Shown: positions 1 through 12,232 of the stretch, one piece after another
How the letters are laid out: each line of letters begins with the position of its first letter
Position numbering within the stretch: position 1 is the first letter of the stretch
From: Epiperipatus broadwayi
Taxonomy: Eukaryota > Onychophora > Udeonychophora > Euonychophora > Peripatidae
DNA: 64,000 nt
Assembly (NCBI GenBank): GCA_028023455.1
Contig: JAQFVV010000182.1
Span: forward strand, 1,734,001 to 1,798,000
Reading direction: 5' to 3'
Translations under genes and position numbers: made by a program
Notes under the pieces: generated by a model
The model's input: the letters and a program-made list of their open reading frames with translations, nothing else
Told to the model about the DNA's origin: nothing
The model's database searches: none

Positions 1-364
1 AAAAAACTTTTCCCATTTAAGTCATAAGGTAATGGCTTATAATTATCTACTATGCATGTGTAGAAATTGGCACATACAAGCAGAACCTTATTTATAGACT
101 TTACTCCTTTTTCTATTTTATTTAATTGAAATAATATTACTCTCAAGACATAACAAAATGGTCCAATTCGTGAAACCTATATATGTATAGAAGAAAGGTG
201 TGGTCACAATGGGGGCAAAATCCAATGAAATATAGTGAAGTAGCATAAAAATAAATCTCCATGGGATTGATAGAAGTCAACATGCTGATGCGATAAACAT
301 GAAAAATAGCACCATTAAGCAGCAACATTTGTAAATTTGATTTGGATAACACAGCATCTTGGAA

Positions 365-2290
365 GAGTTATTTATGTGGACCATACTGAAAGATATATTC
401 TCATACATAAAATTGAGGATGATAAAATAAAAGTGTCTATGCTTATGTGGTTCATGGGAAAAAGATATATTGAAATTGACAAATCAACTCTATGACCTTA
501 GGATTCCCCAAAGGTATCAGGAGTTGAAGGAAAAACTAAATGTTTATTTCCCATTTGTAATAACTAAATTGGTGGTACAACTGAAATTGAGGAATAGAAA
601 GCAACCATCTCATGAAATATATCGGTAATGATATACTACTTAGGACATTGCCAAAGAATTGTGAATATCATGTAGTCTTACGATAGGTTATTACAACAAC
701 TACTACATGGAATGATAGAATGATAATTTTAAACAAGTATTATTAAGTGAACTGGATCTTAATTATAAATGCGCAATAGAAAAGTGCATCGCACAAAAAA
801 CAATATTAGATAACACTTTGGAATTTATACCCTCTAAACAAATGGATATATACTCAATTGTAGTAAAAAAAAAAATAGATACAGATAGACTGGACTACAA
901 GGACACAAAAAGCATTTTAACCTGTTACTGCTGCAGAAAAAATGGTCATTTCAAGAGAAACTGTAGATTTAGAAATAAAAAATACAATATTTTTAAAATA
1001 ACAAGACATTTAGCAGATATCTTCTGCAATAAAGACAAGAATGTTAAAACAAAAATGATGCAGATTATAAATCTGGGGAGGACGAGTAAGTAGAAAATAC
1101 AGAATAAAGAAATTAAATGTTGAGAACAATGACCATATTATAATGGATATGAATATATTCAAGGAGAAAATTACTATAGAAGATGACAGTAAAGTGAATC
1201 TGTCAATAGTATCATATAAAGATTGAATGAAAATTAGTAGTATAAGTAAGAAAAAAACACCACTTATGAAAACTGATGTTAATGCTACAAACATAAAGTG
1301 TCTGTACCTGTGAAATTAAATTCTAAGGTTAAATTTCTATCACTATATTTTAGCCCCTTACTAGGGAATCACTCGTTTAGTCCTTTGGGAATCTGTATCA
1401 ACATTATTAAGAGAATACAATTGGAAGCAGTAATTAGGATGAAGCACTCATGATTGTTCATGTGATGGCCAACAGTGTTATTAACAAGACTGGTCAAAAT
1501 TGAACTGATAAAAGACATTCAACCAAATATATCCAAGCAAGTAAAGTTCCTTTTGCATTAAAGGAGACAGTGGAAAAGACTAATAACAGCATGGTTCATA
1601 AAAGCATATTAACACTGATAGAAGATTCATCCTGGTCTACTCCTATAGTGATTATTATGAGACCAGATGGAAATCTTCGCAAATGTAGAGACTACTGTGT
1701 TATGTTAAATAAGTTTATTAATAAAACAGCCTACTCTCTTTCTAGTGTACATAAATTACTAGCATCGTTGCAAAAAGCCTCAATTTTGCAAAAATAGATT
1801 TAAAATCCACTTTTCATCAAATCCCCATTATTGATAGAACAACGGAATTACTGACTCTCATTACTCATTTGGACTTTATAAATGCAATAAGTTACCATAT
1901 GTCATTAGTTATACCTAGTATCTTCCAAGCTAAGATGGATAATTTACTTCATAGCATTGAAGCTGTCATTCATATTTAGATGATATATTGGTTATTACTG
2001 AATCGGAGCTTAATTGGCAATAGACGTAGATAAAATCTGTTGCAAATTGGAGAAAATTGGTGCCAAGTATATTGTTAAATGTATATGGTTAATAGCAGAG
2101 ATAAAATTTTGAGGTCATATAATTAATAAAAATGGAAACTTGGATAAAGTAAAAGCAATAAAAAATGCTGAGCAACCTAACAATGTAAAACATTTGCAGG
2201 CATTTCTAGACATATTGAACTTTTTTGAGAACTTTCTACAAGAAAACTCTCGTGTGTTAATGCCTTTACATGAATTATTAAAAAAGCATT
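365..2290 (+). pseudogene. Decayed Ty3/gypsy-like gag-protease-reverse transcriptase
   Basis: This is a remnant of an LTR retrotransposon polyprotein, broken by many stops and frameshifts. An open stretch at 818-1093 holds a CCHC zinc knuckle of gag (bases 923-964, pattern C-x2-C-x4-H-x4-C). The part just upstream (about 735-835) resembles the end of a gag capsid region. A protease-like segment is blurred between 1095 and 1300. Reverse transcriptase begins near 1540 with a stretch reading like the usual PFALKE, then SSWSTPIVI and the RPDGNLRKCRDY segment (1640-1710), then IDLKSTFHQIPI near 1795-1830. A YLDD catalytic box is still readable at 1973-1984 in a shifted frame. The thumb and connection region follows at 2045-2290. 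RNase H and integrase are absent. No flanking LTRs were identified. The family call is confident; the element is certainly inactive. Confidence 0.85.
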
Positions 2291-2541
2291 AACACATGAG
2301 AGTTTCTTTTTAGAAAGCTCTCAAAAAAGTTCAATATGCCTAGAAGCATCTGCAAATGTTTTACATTCTTAGGTTTCTCAGTATTTTTTATCGCATTTAC
2401 TTTATCCAAATTAAAATATCTTTCATTTTTATTAATTATGTGGCAAAACTTTATCTCTACTATCAACCATATACATTTAACAGTATTTAACTTGGCACCA
2501 ATTTTCTCCAATTTATTATACATATATATAATTATGTACAT
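2290..2541 (-). pseudogene. Inverted second copy of the gypsy reverse-transcriptase thumb region
   Basis: The minus strand carries an open stretch of about 87 codons that repeats, in opposite orientation, the segment at 2045-2270. Both read KLEKIGAK, then an IKF..IINKN segment, LDKV.AIKN, NVKHLQ and ILNFFE. The two copies meet near 2285-2290, so the locus forms a large imperfect hairpin. The copies differ at many bases, so the inversion is old or joins two different family members. It continues the fragment on its left but in inverted order. Confidence 0.8.
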
Positions 2542-2559
2542 ATACTAAATATAATATAT

Positions 2560-3310
2560 ACATAAGGGTATACATATTAACTTAAAGCAGAAATGTTTAG
2601 TGATATATATAACCTATAAGTGCCAAGTTGATTTAAAGTACAATATAGTTTTACAATTTTATTACTGTGCCAATGCTAAAAAATTAAAAATAAATAGAGA
2701 TAATTTTTATTATTATTAAATACTTTTAGGAATTTACTTAATTAATTTCTTGACCCCTCCTCTGCCATGCTTTATTTCAAGTTAAATCTAAAAACCCTAA
2801 TTGTGGTTGAAGAAACAATTTTTTTTTTTGCTTTTTTAATGCATGATAAATAAAAGTATTTAAATAAAAAATGTTTTTATTTCTATAACCAACTTTTAGT
2901 GTATATCAGTAAGAAACATCAGATTATATGTAATCATTCAACAGTCATTTTTATTTCTATAATGCTATTCAAAATAATGATTTGAAAATTTCAATATCCA
3001 AAGGTTTTGAACAACATATAATCTTCTTATCTAGCTCTATATTGGCACTAAGTCAGAAAATATATATTTTAATGACCTTATTTACATGCTAATTGTAGGT
3101 CTTTTTCCAAAAGGATCAAAGTCTACAATTAGTTTATTTCATAAAAAAGGTTCTTAAAAACTCCCACCATAAGTGTAATAAAAAATGTGAGAAGAAATAA
3201 AATACATTAAAAATATATAGTGCAAATCATTCATACAGTTAAACTGAAGTGCAATATTTGAAAACATTTTTCAAAGAATTTAAATAAATAAATAATAAAA
3301 AATGCACTAA
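2560..3310. other. No gene seen
   Basis: AT-rich sequence between the gypsy remnant and the 3.3 kb exon. Confidence 0.4.
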
Positions 3311-3314
3311 TTAC

Positions 3315-3425
3315 CTAAATTTCTAATAGCATCTAATGATTGGTTGCTGCCATGAAGACTATCGGGTGGACTGCTGCTCTGAGATTGAGGACTCTCTCCT
3401 CCATAATGAAAATAATGTGGCTCTC
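3315..3425 (-). CDS. SLAIN: SLAIN-like gene, internal exon (most 3' exon in window)
   Basis: This is a 111-nt exon. The acceptor reads ttttattgttttag before GAGAGCC and the donor is ATTTAG|gtaatt. It starts with two bases that complete a codon and ends one base into the next codon, matching the phase of all other exons here. It encodes about 37 residues rich in Ser, Pro, Gln, His and Tyr (GEPHYFHYGGES, then SSSPPDSLHGSNQSLDAIRNL). The composition suits the disordered C-terminal half of SLAIN proteins. Later exons with the conserved C-terminus would lie left of base 1. Exon status is well supported; the family assignment rests on the 28.2/20.2 kb exons. Confidence 0.72.
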
Positions 3426-3429
3426 CTAA

Positions 3430-4390
3430 AACAATAAAAATATAAACAGAATTTACACTGACAAAAAAATATAGCAATACTTTCATATATGACTTAATTT
3501 CCCATAAAATACTTAAACATTCATATATTATTGTAAGAAATTATATAATAAAGCAAGACCAGTTCCATTTTATAATGCTATCTACAGTAAGCTTGAGTAA
3601 TTGTTGATTTCCAGATAGTAGTACATTTAAATTCCATCCTTAGACTTATTTCCGTATGCTAAAAAATTAAGTGATTGTTATTGTTATATTAATTTATAAA
3701 AAAAAAATTGTTTTTGTAAAACAAAGGTTTATATGTACCAAAATATATAGTTACATGTATTTGTATCTGATTATATAATTATTATTACTGACATCAAAAT
3801 TATTATTCATTTCTTTAAAATAACACATCATCTGATTATTGTTTTATATTGATGAAAGATATATTCATTACTATTATGAAGGACTCCATCCATCTCATTG
3901 TTGGTCTCCTTCTCTCACTTCTAATCTTTCTGAATACTGTACAATTCTTCTAATAAATTAGTATGGTTCATAATATGAACAAAAAAAGATAATTTCAATA
4001 TGGCCATTTGTTTGTGATTTAAATAAAAGTTCAGGTCTAATCTGATTAAATATTTATGTTAACTACAAGTCATTTATGTCTAGTACCTGTAATAACAAGT
4101 TGTAAACACAATGCTTGAAATAATATAAATATATAATTGAATGATTCCACTATTGGGAAATCATGTGACATTTTAGCTTTAGAAGTGGCATAGTTAAACT
4201 TCAATCCAACTGGACTTCTAATATTTGAGTCTGTATGCCATTCATTAAACCATATAATATAAATGTATGCCAAAATATAGCCATCATTAAGCAAATGTAA
4301 TCTATTTTACATTTCTATGAATATTATATATATATATTATAGTTCATCTAATAAAACCATGAATAAAATAAAATAATGAATAAATAAATT
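3430..4390. other. No gene seen
   Basis: Intronic; homopolymer runs and TA repeats only. Confidence 0.4.
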
Positions 4391-4396
4391 TAAATA

Positions 4397-4872
4397 GACT
4401 GTCAATACCAAAGTATATATATGTACACATTGTAATAAAGAACAAAAATGAGAGATAATATCCATATAAATAGAATAATAACATTTAACCTTTAATGTTA
4501 CCAAGAAATTATCAATTACTACTAATTGATAATCGCCGAGACCAAAACAGTTTTTCCATTAAATCTGTAATAGTTCTTTTGTTTGAGTTTTTGGTCGAAG
4601 TGAAAGAGGTCAGGTCCTCTTTTACTTCAAACCCAAGTTCTTATATGGATTTAAATCCAGATTTAAATTTGAAATAAGAGAGGACCCCTTTTACTTCAAC
4701 AAAAAACTCAAACAAAAGAACTGTTCCAGGTTTAATAAAAAAATTGGATTGGCTTCCGGGATTCTCAATTAGTAATAAATGATAAATTCTTGATAACATC
4801 AACAATTAAAGGTTATTTTCTATTTACATAGATATTATCTCTTATTTCCATTCTTTATTATAATAACAGTCC
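4397..4872. mobile_element. Fold-back (MITE-like) element with long terminal inverted repeats
   Basis: The left half (gactgt, then taataaagaac, gagataatatcc, caattactactaattga, and agttcttttgtttgagttttt) returns in reverse complement in the right half. Inner arms are about 80 bp around a short centre with atttaaatccagatttaaat. It has no coding potential beyond a chance open frame at 4495-4677. Target duplications were not clear. It lies in an intron of the SLAIN-like gene. Confidence 0.75.
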
Positions 4873-4879
4873 ATGAAAA

Positions 4880-7190
4880 TATTTAATTCAATATGTATAT
4901 TGGTATATATACCTACAATAGTAGGAGCTTAGAGATGAAATCCCCATCATTAAGCAAATATCATTATTATTAGTTTTTTTAATACTACAAAAAAATATAT
5001 TACTGCTCTTATATATATGCATGCTGCTTATTCTTAAAATATACTTTTATTCTTTACTTCTAGTGACAAACAAATATAAATTTAAAAATAAATATTCTAT
5101 TTAAAACATTAATATTCTTTCAAATTATTTGTCCCATAGTTAGATTAATATTTTTTTAGCTGCTATTTAATCTGATAATTCCAGAAAAATATTTTATTTT
5201 TATTGTCACGAATTAGAAATTATAATAATAGCTATAAAAAAAACTTACTTTAATTATTAGCTAAGGAAAATGTGTTCTAGGGTCTAAAATTGTTTACAGA
5301 ATACACAAATTTAAAAACAAATTATTACATAAATGCAATTTAACAAATTTAATAAATTACATTGTATAAATGTCTATTTATACAAATATCTATTTATTTC
5401 ATGAATGATGGAATTACATAACAAATTTTTATTATTTAAAGTGAATGCAAGGTTTAATGAAGAATATAAAAGACTCAATTATATCTTTAGAGTGTTTAAC
5501 TTTTTATTACAAAACTAGACTTTAATGCTATTTAATTAACAAAAATATTATAAATACGTAATAATTTTATAAAGTTTAGAAAAACATGATTTCTGTATTC
5601 AAATAAGCACAGTAGAACTCCAAAAAAACAAAAGAATAGTGCTCAGCATATTTCTCTACTCTTATGTTGAGTGGATATTGCTGAAAAGCGGCCAAAAATA
5701 ATAAGAGTGCATTATTTAAAAGTGGAACTATTACAGCAAATTGTCATCTGCAAGTAATTATTATTGTGAAGTACTATTTTATTTAAAAATAGAATCTGTA
5801 CAGTTTTACTTTTAAAGTTGTAATGTATCCGCTCATGAGAGAAAGGACAGGGACAAAAAACATACAATAAATTACTAATATGATTTAGATTAGTTTCACA
5901 CATAAACAACCAGCACGAGAATTACTAATTACTAAGATTTATTTAGTTAATTGCATTAAACGTTTACATCAGTTTAACTTAACCCTATATAAAACCCTGA
6001 AGGCGTACAAAATAATAAAAGATCGGGAGGATCTGTTATATTTACCCCTAGTCGGATTTTTGAACCATCAGATCCGATAATTTGGGTTTAGCTCTGATCT
6101 CAATTAGGCAAAACCGCAAAAAAAAAAGCCATGCTCCTCTCCTACATATTTTATATAATCCCGCCTGATTTCTTATCAATTCCTTTTAATCTCTGCTTCT
6201 TATCTTTTCCAATTGTCTAATTATTTCCATTCTATATATTAAAGTTTGAATTCCTAAATATTTTATTTTCACAAAGTTTGAATTTCTAAATATTTTATTT
6301 ACACAAAGTTTGACTTTCTAAATATTTTTATTTATACAAATTCAAGTTTAACATATATATCTACTTCTGGAGTAATATTTCTAAAAGTTATTTTATTTTC
6401 ACCATTAGATACAACAAAAGTATTAAATTAGAAGTGATCAAATGGGAAGGTAAAATCACTATTTTTTAAAAATTGAAAAAAACATATATGCATTTCATTA
6501 TAATATTTGGAAGTGTAATTAAGTTAGGTATTATTATACATGCTTTTATTTCTATTCAGTAGAATTTAATAGACAACTAAGATGATTATATTCTTTTTTT
6601 TTAGTTTTATTTTAAATTAACTAAAGTATTTGCTATTAAATAGTGTTTGAGAATTAGCATTAATCAAAATTAGAAGTCTTGAAAAATAACACATCAGTAG
6701 TGTCAATAAAAATACTATACAAAATGAAAAGAACATCACATGACCTTAGCTTACACTTTGCAATTAATGATATAAAAATAGTGAGAATAAAAGTATTTGC
6801 TAATGAAAGTAAAAAGAAACAAATAATTAATTGTAACTATATATTGAACTATTTTCATCATCTACTATTTATTGTTAAATGTTTTCAAAAAAATTCAAAC
6901 TTTATTTAAACTTTTCCAAATACATTCAACTGTTAATAACAGCACACAGATTAATATACAACACAAAATATTTCAAGTGGTATTATTCTCCTTTTTTGAC
7001 AGTACTAACACAAGAATTGAATGTGACTTTTATATTTGTGAATATTGAATTCAAAACAATACTCTAATCACGCTGGCTATTCTGTCAAAGGCAAATTATT
7101 TTAGACAAATAATGACTTTTTTAAAAAAAAAAAAAAAGTAAAAATATGCAAAGTGGAGTAGTATCTCATTTAAGATGAGCTTTGTTCTTT
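4880..7190. other. Intronic AT-rich block with one GC-richer patch
   Basis: Apart from the 6.2 kb minisatellite nothing is recognisable. At 6005-6130 a GC-richer patch (gatcgggaggatctgt, cagatccgataatttggg) suggests a small unidentified insertion. Confidence 0.4.
6241..6350. repeat. Minisatellite, about 35-bp unit, three copies
   Basis: The phrase aaagtttgaattcctaaata followed by ttttatttacac is repeated three times with a few substitutions. No gene overlaps it. Confidence 0.8.
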
Positions 7191-7197
7191 TTTTCAT

Positions 7198-7292
7198 ATG
7201 TCATAGCATCTGCCAGGAGGCGAACCCGCAACAACCATCTGCAACCAACTGCTCGCTTGCAAAGCGGTTGCGCTGACCTCTCGTTGTTCTTT
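7198..7292 (-). repeat. tRNA-derived SINE, family A copy 1
   Basis: Read on the minus strand this contains a Ser/Leu-tRNA-like A box (gaggtcagcgcaa) and a strong B box (gcgggttcgcctcc), ending in ctatgacatatg and an A-rich tail. It matches the elements at 46372-46470 and 52211-52306 over the whole tRNA-like part. The spacing between boxes suggests a long variable arm, as in Ser/Leu tRNAs. It is too divergent to be a functional tRNA. Confidence 0.75.
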
Positions 7293-7721
7293 GATATGTA
7301 AGATGAATGGACTGTAATGGTCTTCAAACCTGTACAAACAAAGTAGAAGAGAGAAATCTAAACATTAAGTTTTCATTGCAGCTGAATGACAGGTCAATTT
7401 CTGCAATCACTTTCTTGAAAATGATGTCAGCCATAATGGATTTTGGAATCACAATTATTAAGATAATTTCAATTTGCATAATACAAAAATGATGTAGTTT
7501 AATTATCAGAAAGATAAAATACCAAAAAATGTAATGAAGCTGAAAAATATAGTCATTACACATTCAAATAAAAATTAAAAAACTTAAGATTTAATATTTT
7601 TTAACAAATAATTTTTATTTTTCACATGTTCATTATATTCACTTATCTATGATAATACAAGTAATATTCTTTGTTTAAAATGATTATTGTATTATCATTA
7701 ATACTATTTACATTATAATTA

Positions 7722-7985
7722 TAGGGGATTTGAACACAGGCTTTCAAGCTCTCTTCAGCTATCCACTACTTCATACAATCGATACACATGACTACACATA
7801 TGTGAAAATGAAAAATGAGCTCCAATATATATATTTTGTGCACCAGCACTCATCAGTTGATCCAGATAATCATCTCTCACATATATATATAATCAGTGCT
7901 CAGTTTATATTAAGATAACAAATCTTCAAACTTTAATGGACAGGCTTCAATCTATTCCATCCTCCACCTCTTCAGCCACCATTCA
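7722..7985 (-). mobile_element. Retrozyme-like element: hammerhead motif plus tRNA-like body, copy 1
   Basis: The sequence is similar to 29868-30125 along its length. On the minus strand it runs from an upstream arm, through a hammerhead-like motif (7815-7870), to a body that contains a B-box-like gtgttcaaatcccc at its end. It encodes no credible protein, and the small open frames across it are chance. Confidence 0.65.
7815..7870 (-). ncRNA. Hammerhead ribozyme-like motif (type I, minimal stem III), degenerate
   Basis: On the minus strand CUGAUGA (7856-7850) is followed by stem II GUGC-UGGU-GCAC (7849-7838). The core GAAA has become AAAA (7837-7834). A UAUAUAUA run then leads to UUGG (7825-7822), which pairs with the UCAA just before CUGAUGA. 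The missing G of GAAA suggests it no longer cleaves. The outer part of stem I is not preserved as in the copies at 14.8 and 30.0 kb. Confidence 0.5.
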
Positions 7986-7989
7986 TATC

Positions 7990-9090
7990 ATTGAAAATCT
8001 GATAATGGAATGCCCAAATCCCTTGTTGATACCAATATTATTGTCATGCCCAAATTGAATTTGTCACTCTGATCCCTCATGTATAAAACCATGTCCATTT
8101 AAATACATAGAAGAGGAATGGCCATGATACAAGTGGAATTTGTAATAACAGAATTAACCATCTTTAAATGTCTTCCAGCTTCCATCATTATTTTTATATT
8201 AACCCAAAATGGCTTTCATATTTTTAAATAACTTTTTAAGTAAGGAAGAGTTCCCCTCTTTTCTTCCAAAATGTAAGCTTGTGGTTAAGACCTGTAGAGG
8301 TCCCTACTATCGCATTTTTATGCGCATATTTTTGAGGTTTCAGCCTTAGCAAATATTACTTACATTTATATTGGTAAAATTTTGAACATTGTAAACAGAT
8401 TATATTTACTGAGATTTCACAAAACTTCAAAAAAAAAAAAAAAATTATAATCATTTGATAGTGATTCTATGAATTCTAATAAAAGAAAACAAGATCAATA
8501 AACACCCTTCTGAATACATATAAATGAATTTTAATCAACAGTTTATAATCCATTTAACTGTAATATCAGTAATTCATAATTAAAACATATGCATATGTTG
8601 AAGAAATTAAGTACTACATGTTTGTAGGTTTGTCTATGGTTTACATGTATATATATGCACATAGATTGTGATGAACCTATGTAATGATGAATTTAATTAT
8701 CATTATAACAAAAGATCAAATTTAAATAACCAAAACCAGATCCTTTTCATATTTACGCTCACATAATGCTGGCAATGATTTTCAAATTATAAACATCCGG
8801 GTTGAGGTTAAGATTAACGGAAATCTATGCAGGCTACGCATGTGCTATTACACCTTCGTTTCCATCTTTCTCTCTACTTTCCAGAAACGTAAATTTTATT
8901 TTTCTACAATAAAAAGTAAAAATTTTATGATAAATTTTGTGATCATGTAGATTGAATTTTTTTGTCTTTTTCTCATTTTTTTGATAGTTACTGGCGAACA
9001 TTTCAGCGTGAAAAATATATTGGTAAAAATTTTTACTTTGTCCGTTGTATTTTGAAGACAATATTATGGGGGCCTAATGATAAGTATTTT
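7990..9090. other. No gene seen
   Basis: Intronic. Segments near 8290-8340 and 8790-8850 are less AT-rich but carry no recognisable motif. Confidence 0.4.
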
Positions 9091-9094
9091 TATT

Positions 9095-9180
9095 TTTCTA
9101 TATATTTTTAATTATTATTTTATTATATGTTTTTTAATTATTATTTTATTATATATTTTTTAATTATTGTTTTTTATATA
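9095..9180. repeat. AT-only tandem repeat
   Basis: About three units of roughly 30 bp built on attattttattatatatttt stand in tandem. Confidence 0.6.
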
Positions 9181-9210
9181 TATATTTCATAAAAAAAAAA
9201 CCCAAAAAAT

Positions 9211-9740
9211 TACTATTGAAACTAACATAAAAAAAATAGATCATGATTATCTGCATTTTTTTTCTATAATGTGAGCTTGAGTGAAGTATTTGAATTAATT
9301 GATATGAGACAAAAATAAATATATTTTGGAAATATAATGACCTGATTTAGATTTTTCTATAATTTTTTTGTCTGCATTTTAATAATAATAAAAATAAGCA
9401 AATGCTAAAAGTAATGATTTTGACAATACATAAACTTAGGCCGATTATAGACTATTGCAATATAAATTTCAAAGCTGCATATTTTTTATTATTTTATTCA
9501 TATATTACTATTGAAACTAGCATAAAAAAAAAAAGCTCGTGATTGTGCACATTTATATCGTGAATTATCTGCATTTTTTGATATGATGTGAATTTGAGTG
9601 AGTATTTGAATTAATTGATATGAGATAAAGATGAACATATTTTGGAAGTATAATGACCTGATTTAGATTTTACTATAATTTCCTGTCTGCATTTTAATAA
9701 CAGTAAAAAATATGCAAATGCTATAAGTAATGATTTTGAC
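9211..9740. repeat. Direct duplication, about 220-bp unit, two copies
   Basis: Unit 1 (9211-9424) and unit 2 (9506-9740) share tactattgaaact, then ttgaattaattgatatgaga, taatgacctgatttagattt and gtctgcattttaata in the same order. Unit 2 has an extra insertion near 9530-9560. The spacing of about 300 bp indicates a local tandem duplication. No coding signal. Confidence 0.8.
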
Positions 9741-9744
9741 TGTA

Positions 9745-11875
9745 TATATATATAAACTACAAACTTATGTAGCTTAAGCTTAACTCTATAATAAATTTAG
9801 TATTTCATTCACTTTTTATTTTATTTTATTATTTTGTATATAATGACTATTTTAGTAGTACTTTTTAATAAATTACAAACTGTAATGAAGTTCTTTATTA
9901 TAATATTCAAATTATACTAATTATTGATCAATATTAACTACTTGTTATAAGGGAAGTTACTAGGAATGACTTATACATTGCAAACCCCTGCATGAAAATA
10001 CATTTTGACGGGCTATTGAGAAAATTGAAAGGTACTAATGTCTTTATTCTACAAAGTTTTCAGTGATGGATTACCTTAGGTAAGTATTATTATATACTAA
10101 TTTTTTAGAAATTTAATGATGAATCCAACTAACCTACTAACAAAAATATAATTTTAAGTTGTATGCATGATAATTTAGATTTTATAAAATAATATGAAAA
10201 TAATTATTAGAAATATTAACTTTTATTCTTTTTTTCTATTACTGTGAATATCAATGACTATATTTTTTTCAGTTTAATTACATTTTTTTGGTGTTTAAAC
10301 TTTAAAACAATATTTATCATGTCATTTTTTATTAATAAAACTTAAAGTTATTATAAAATTTGTGGCTTAGCATAATTTTTTTAAATATTCAATATGGTTG
10401 CTTGAAAGTGAAAAGGCTAAACTAGCTAGTCAAAATTTCACTTTATCATTCAGAATGATTTAAATCATAATATAAAAATATATATGTAAATACTATTTGT
10501 AAGTTGCTTTATAAAATATTTTCAGAATTCTTAAGATAAAAAGCTTTGTTACTCACCAGGAGCTATGGTAAAAGTATTAGATAAAGGAGGACTGCTCTCG
10601 TGATCACTAAGGGCAAGAGGAGAAGGAACCATATTATGCTGTAACTTAGGAGATGCTGACCCTATAAAATAAAAAAAGAAATATAGTATTAAAAAATTTA
10701 AATGATAATAAACTAAATTATTACTTTTTAAAAAAATCAATTTAATATTATTCTATAATTCTTTTTTTTTTGTATACTAGTTTTTATTCATATTTACAGA
10801 TTTATACTTATATTTATTTTTATTTTTTAATAATATTATCAAACAACAATGGCACACATGAATCTGCAGAGTATGAATAAATGGTGAATTGAAAAAAGAT
10901 ATTTTTAAACTGTCAGTTTAACATTTATATTTTTTTAATTCTTAAGTTATTATCTCATAAAAATTCAATACAAAATCCGCTAGCATATATCTGTAATTGA
11001 AAAAAAAAAAGAAATAAATAATAAAATATAAAATTAATAATAATAGAATTTTTTTGTGTTCCTAGTGCATATACAATATATACACACCTTTACCCCAATT
11101 AGAAGTGGATCTTTACATGAGGATTTACCATTGAAATCATCATCAATTTGTATCCATTGCTTTGATTTACAATCAATTATTTACTAAAATGATCTTTTTT
11201 AAAAAAAAAAAATTGAATTTTTTTTTAAAAAAAAAACACTATTTTGGTGGCCATTTGTAAGCTATGTCATTCAAAGTTAAAATGGTAACAATATACATGC
11301 TAAAATTATACACTAAAAAACAGATTATTCACTAACAGTATTCAATATTATGACTTGATGGTAGAATTAAATTAAAATTAATATATTTTATCTAATCCAA
11401 AATAAAAAAGACTTTAATTATTAATGATTATAAAAACTATATATATATATATGCCAGTTTCATTCAGTACAATAAGAAACCAAAAGCATACTTAAATCAT
11501 ATATAACAAAGTCAATTAATATTAAATTTTAAAATGTGTAATCAATCAATATGGTCATTGTAATTATAAGATATTTTGCAAAAAAAAAAAAATGATTCCA
11601 TGCTTTATAGAATTAATAATCAACTTTATCTAATCAAAGATTACTAAACATAAGTTTAAAATATTTATTTGCTCAATTTTAAATCAATATTATAATTTTT
11701 TTCTGATATTCAATATAATGGTGGTTTTTATTGTAAAATAGAAAAAAAAAAAAAAATTAAATGTTGTAAAAAAAATTTCAAAATTTTATTAGTTAGATAT
11801 TGCAAAAATAAAAAAGAATTTTAATAATAGAACATTACATTTTATTCCATTTCTTATTTGTATTGCTTAATTATA
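9745..11875. other. Intronic AT-rich sequence around the 10.6 kb exon
   Basis: Apart from the exon there are only homopolymer and TA-rich stretches. Confidence 0.4.
10557..10661 (-). CDS. SLAIN: SLAIN-like gene, internal exon
   Basis: This is a 105-nt exon with acceptor ttttttattttatag before GGTCAGC and a strong donor CCTG|gtgagt. Its phase matches the neighbours: two bases finish a Gly codon and one base is left over. It encodes about 35 residues, Ser/Pro-rich and disordered in character: GSASPKLQHNMVPSPLALSD, then HESSPPLSNTFTIAPG. In the spliced product it directly follows the SSPRRHS stretch of the 20.2 kb exon, giving RRHSGSASP. Serines after arginines suggest phosphorylation sites, as in SLAIN proteins, but that is inference. 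Confidence 0.78.
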
Positions 11876-11949
11876 TATACTATAATACACCATATACTCC
11901 TTAATTTACACTGTACAATGCAGTTAACATAAGATTTATTTTATTTCCT

Positions 11950-11990
11950 TTCTTACAGTTTCAACTGTCCAGCAGTCATCATCAGAGCTA
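11950..11990 (-). ncRNA. Hammerhead-like motif, left Penelope arm
   Basis: On the minus strand CUGAUGA (11985-11979) is followed by an extra U, a five-pair stem (GACUG/CAGUU, loop CUGGA), then GAAAC and GUA. It mirrors 13187-13228. The additional base before stem II and the weak stem I make activity doubtful. Penelope-like terminal repeats are known to carry hammerhead motifs. Confidence 0.45.
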
Positions 11991-12081
11991 CAACATTTAA
12001 ACATATACAATTAATATAAATTTAATATCTATTCATACATATATCAACATATATATATATACACACACATACACAAATATA

Positions 12082-12232
12082 TTGGTGATTATTTATCTTT
12101 TCAGCATATATGTGCTTGAGTGTATCAGTGTTATTAGACAGAGTGGAGAGTGATGAGACATCTGAAAGTCTGTGCTCATATACCCTATATTATATATATA
12201 GACACAGGTATATAAGCCTGTGTTTCAGTTAT
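12082..12232 (+). mobile_element. Retrozyme-like body inserted in the Penelope arm, 5' end at predicted ribozyme cleavage site
   Basis: The two Penelope arms align except for this block of about 150 bp, present only in the left arm. It starts with ttggtgattatttatctttt, the same bases that follow the predicted hammerhead cleavage site in the element at 14.7-14.9 kb (minus strand). It then follows that element through tgtatcagtgttat and gtgctcatataccctata. The right boundary is near 12232, where the arm sequence resumes with tataaatataaaaat. Target duplications are obscured by AT-rich sequence. Confidence 0.65.

Noticed and set aside
1010-1294. Minus-strand frame with apparent membrane segments
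   Set aside because: Antisense of the gypsy gag/protease region; hydrophobicity arises from AT-rich codons.
7198-7292. Functional tRNA gene
   Set aside because: A and B boxes are present, but the acceptor stem does not pair and the sequence is repeated with drift at two other sites, so it is a SINE.
7745-7770. Second CUGAAGA...GAAA on the minus strand in the tRNA-like body
   Set aside because: The six bases between cannot form a stem-loop, and it lies within the tRNA-like segment.
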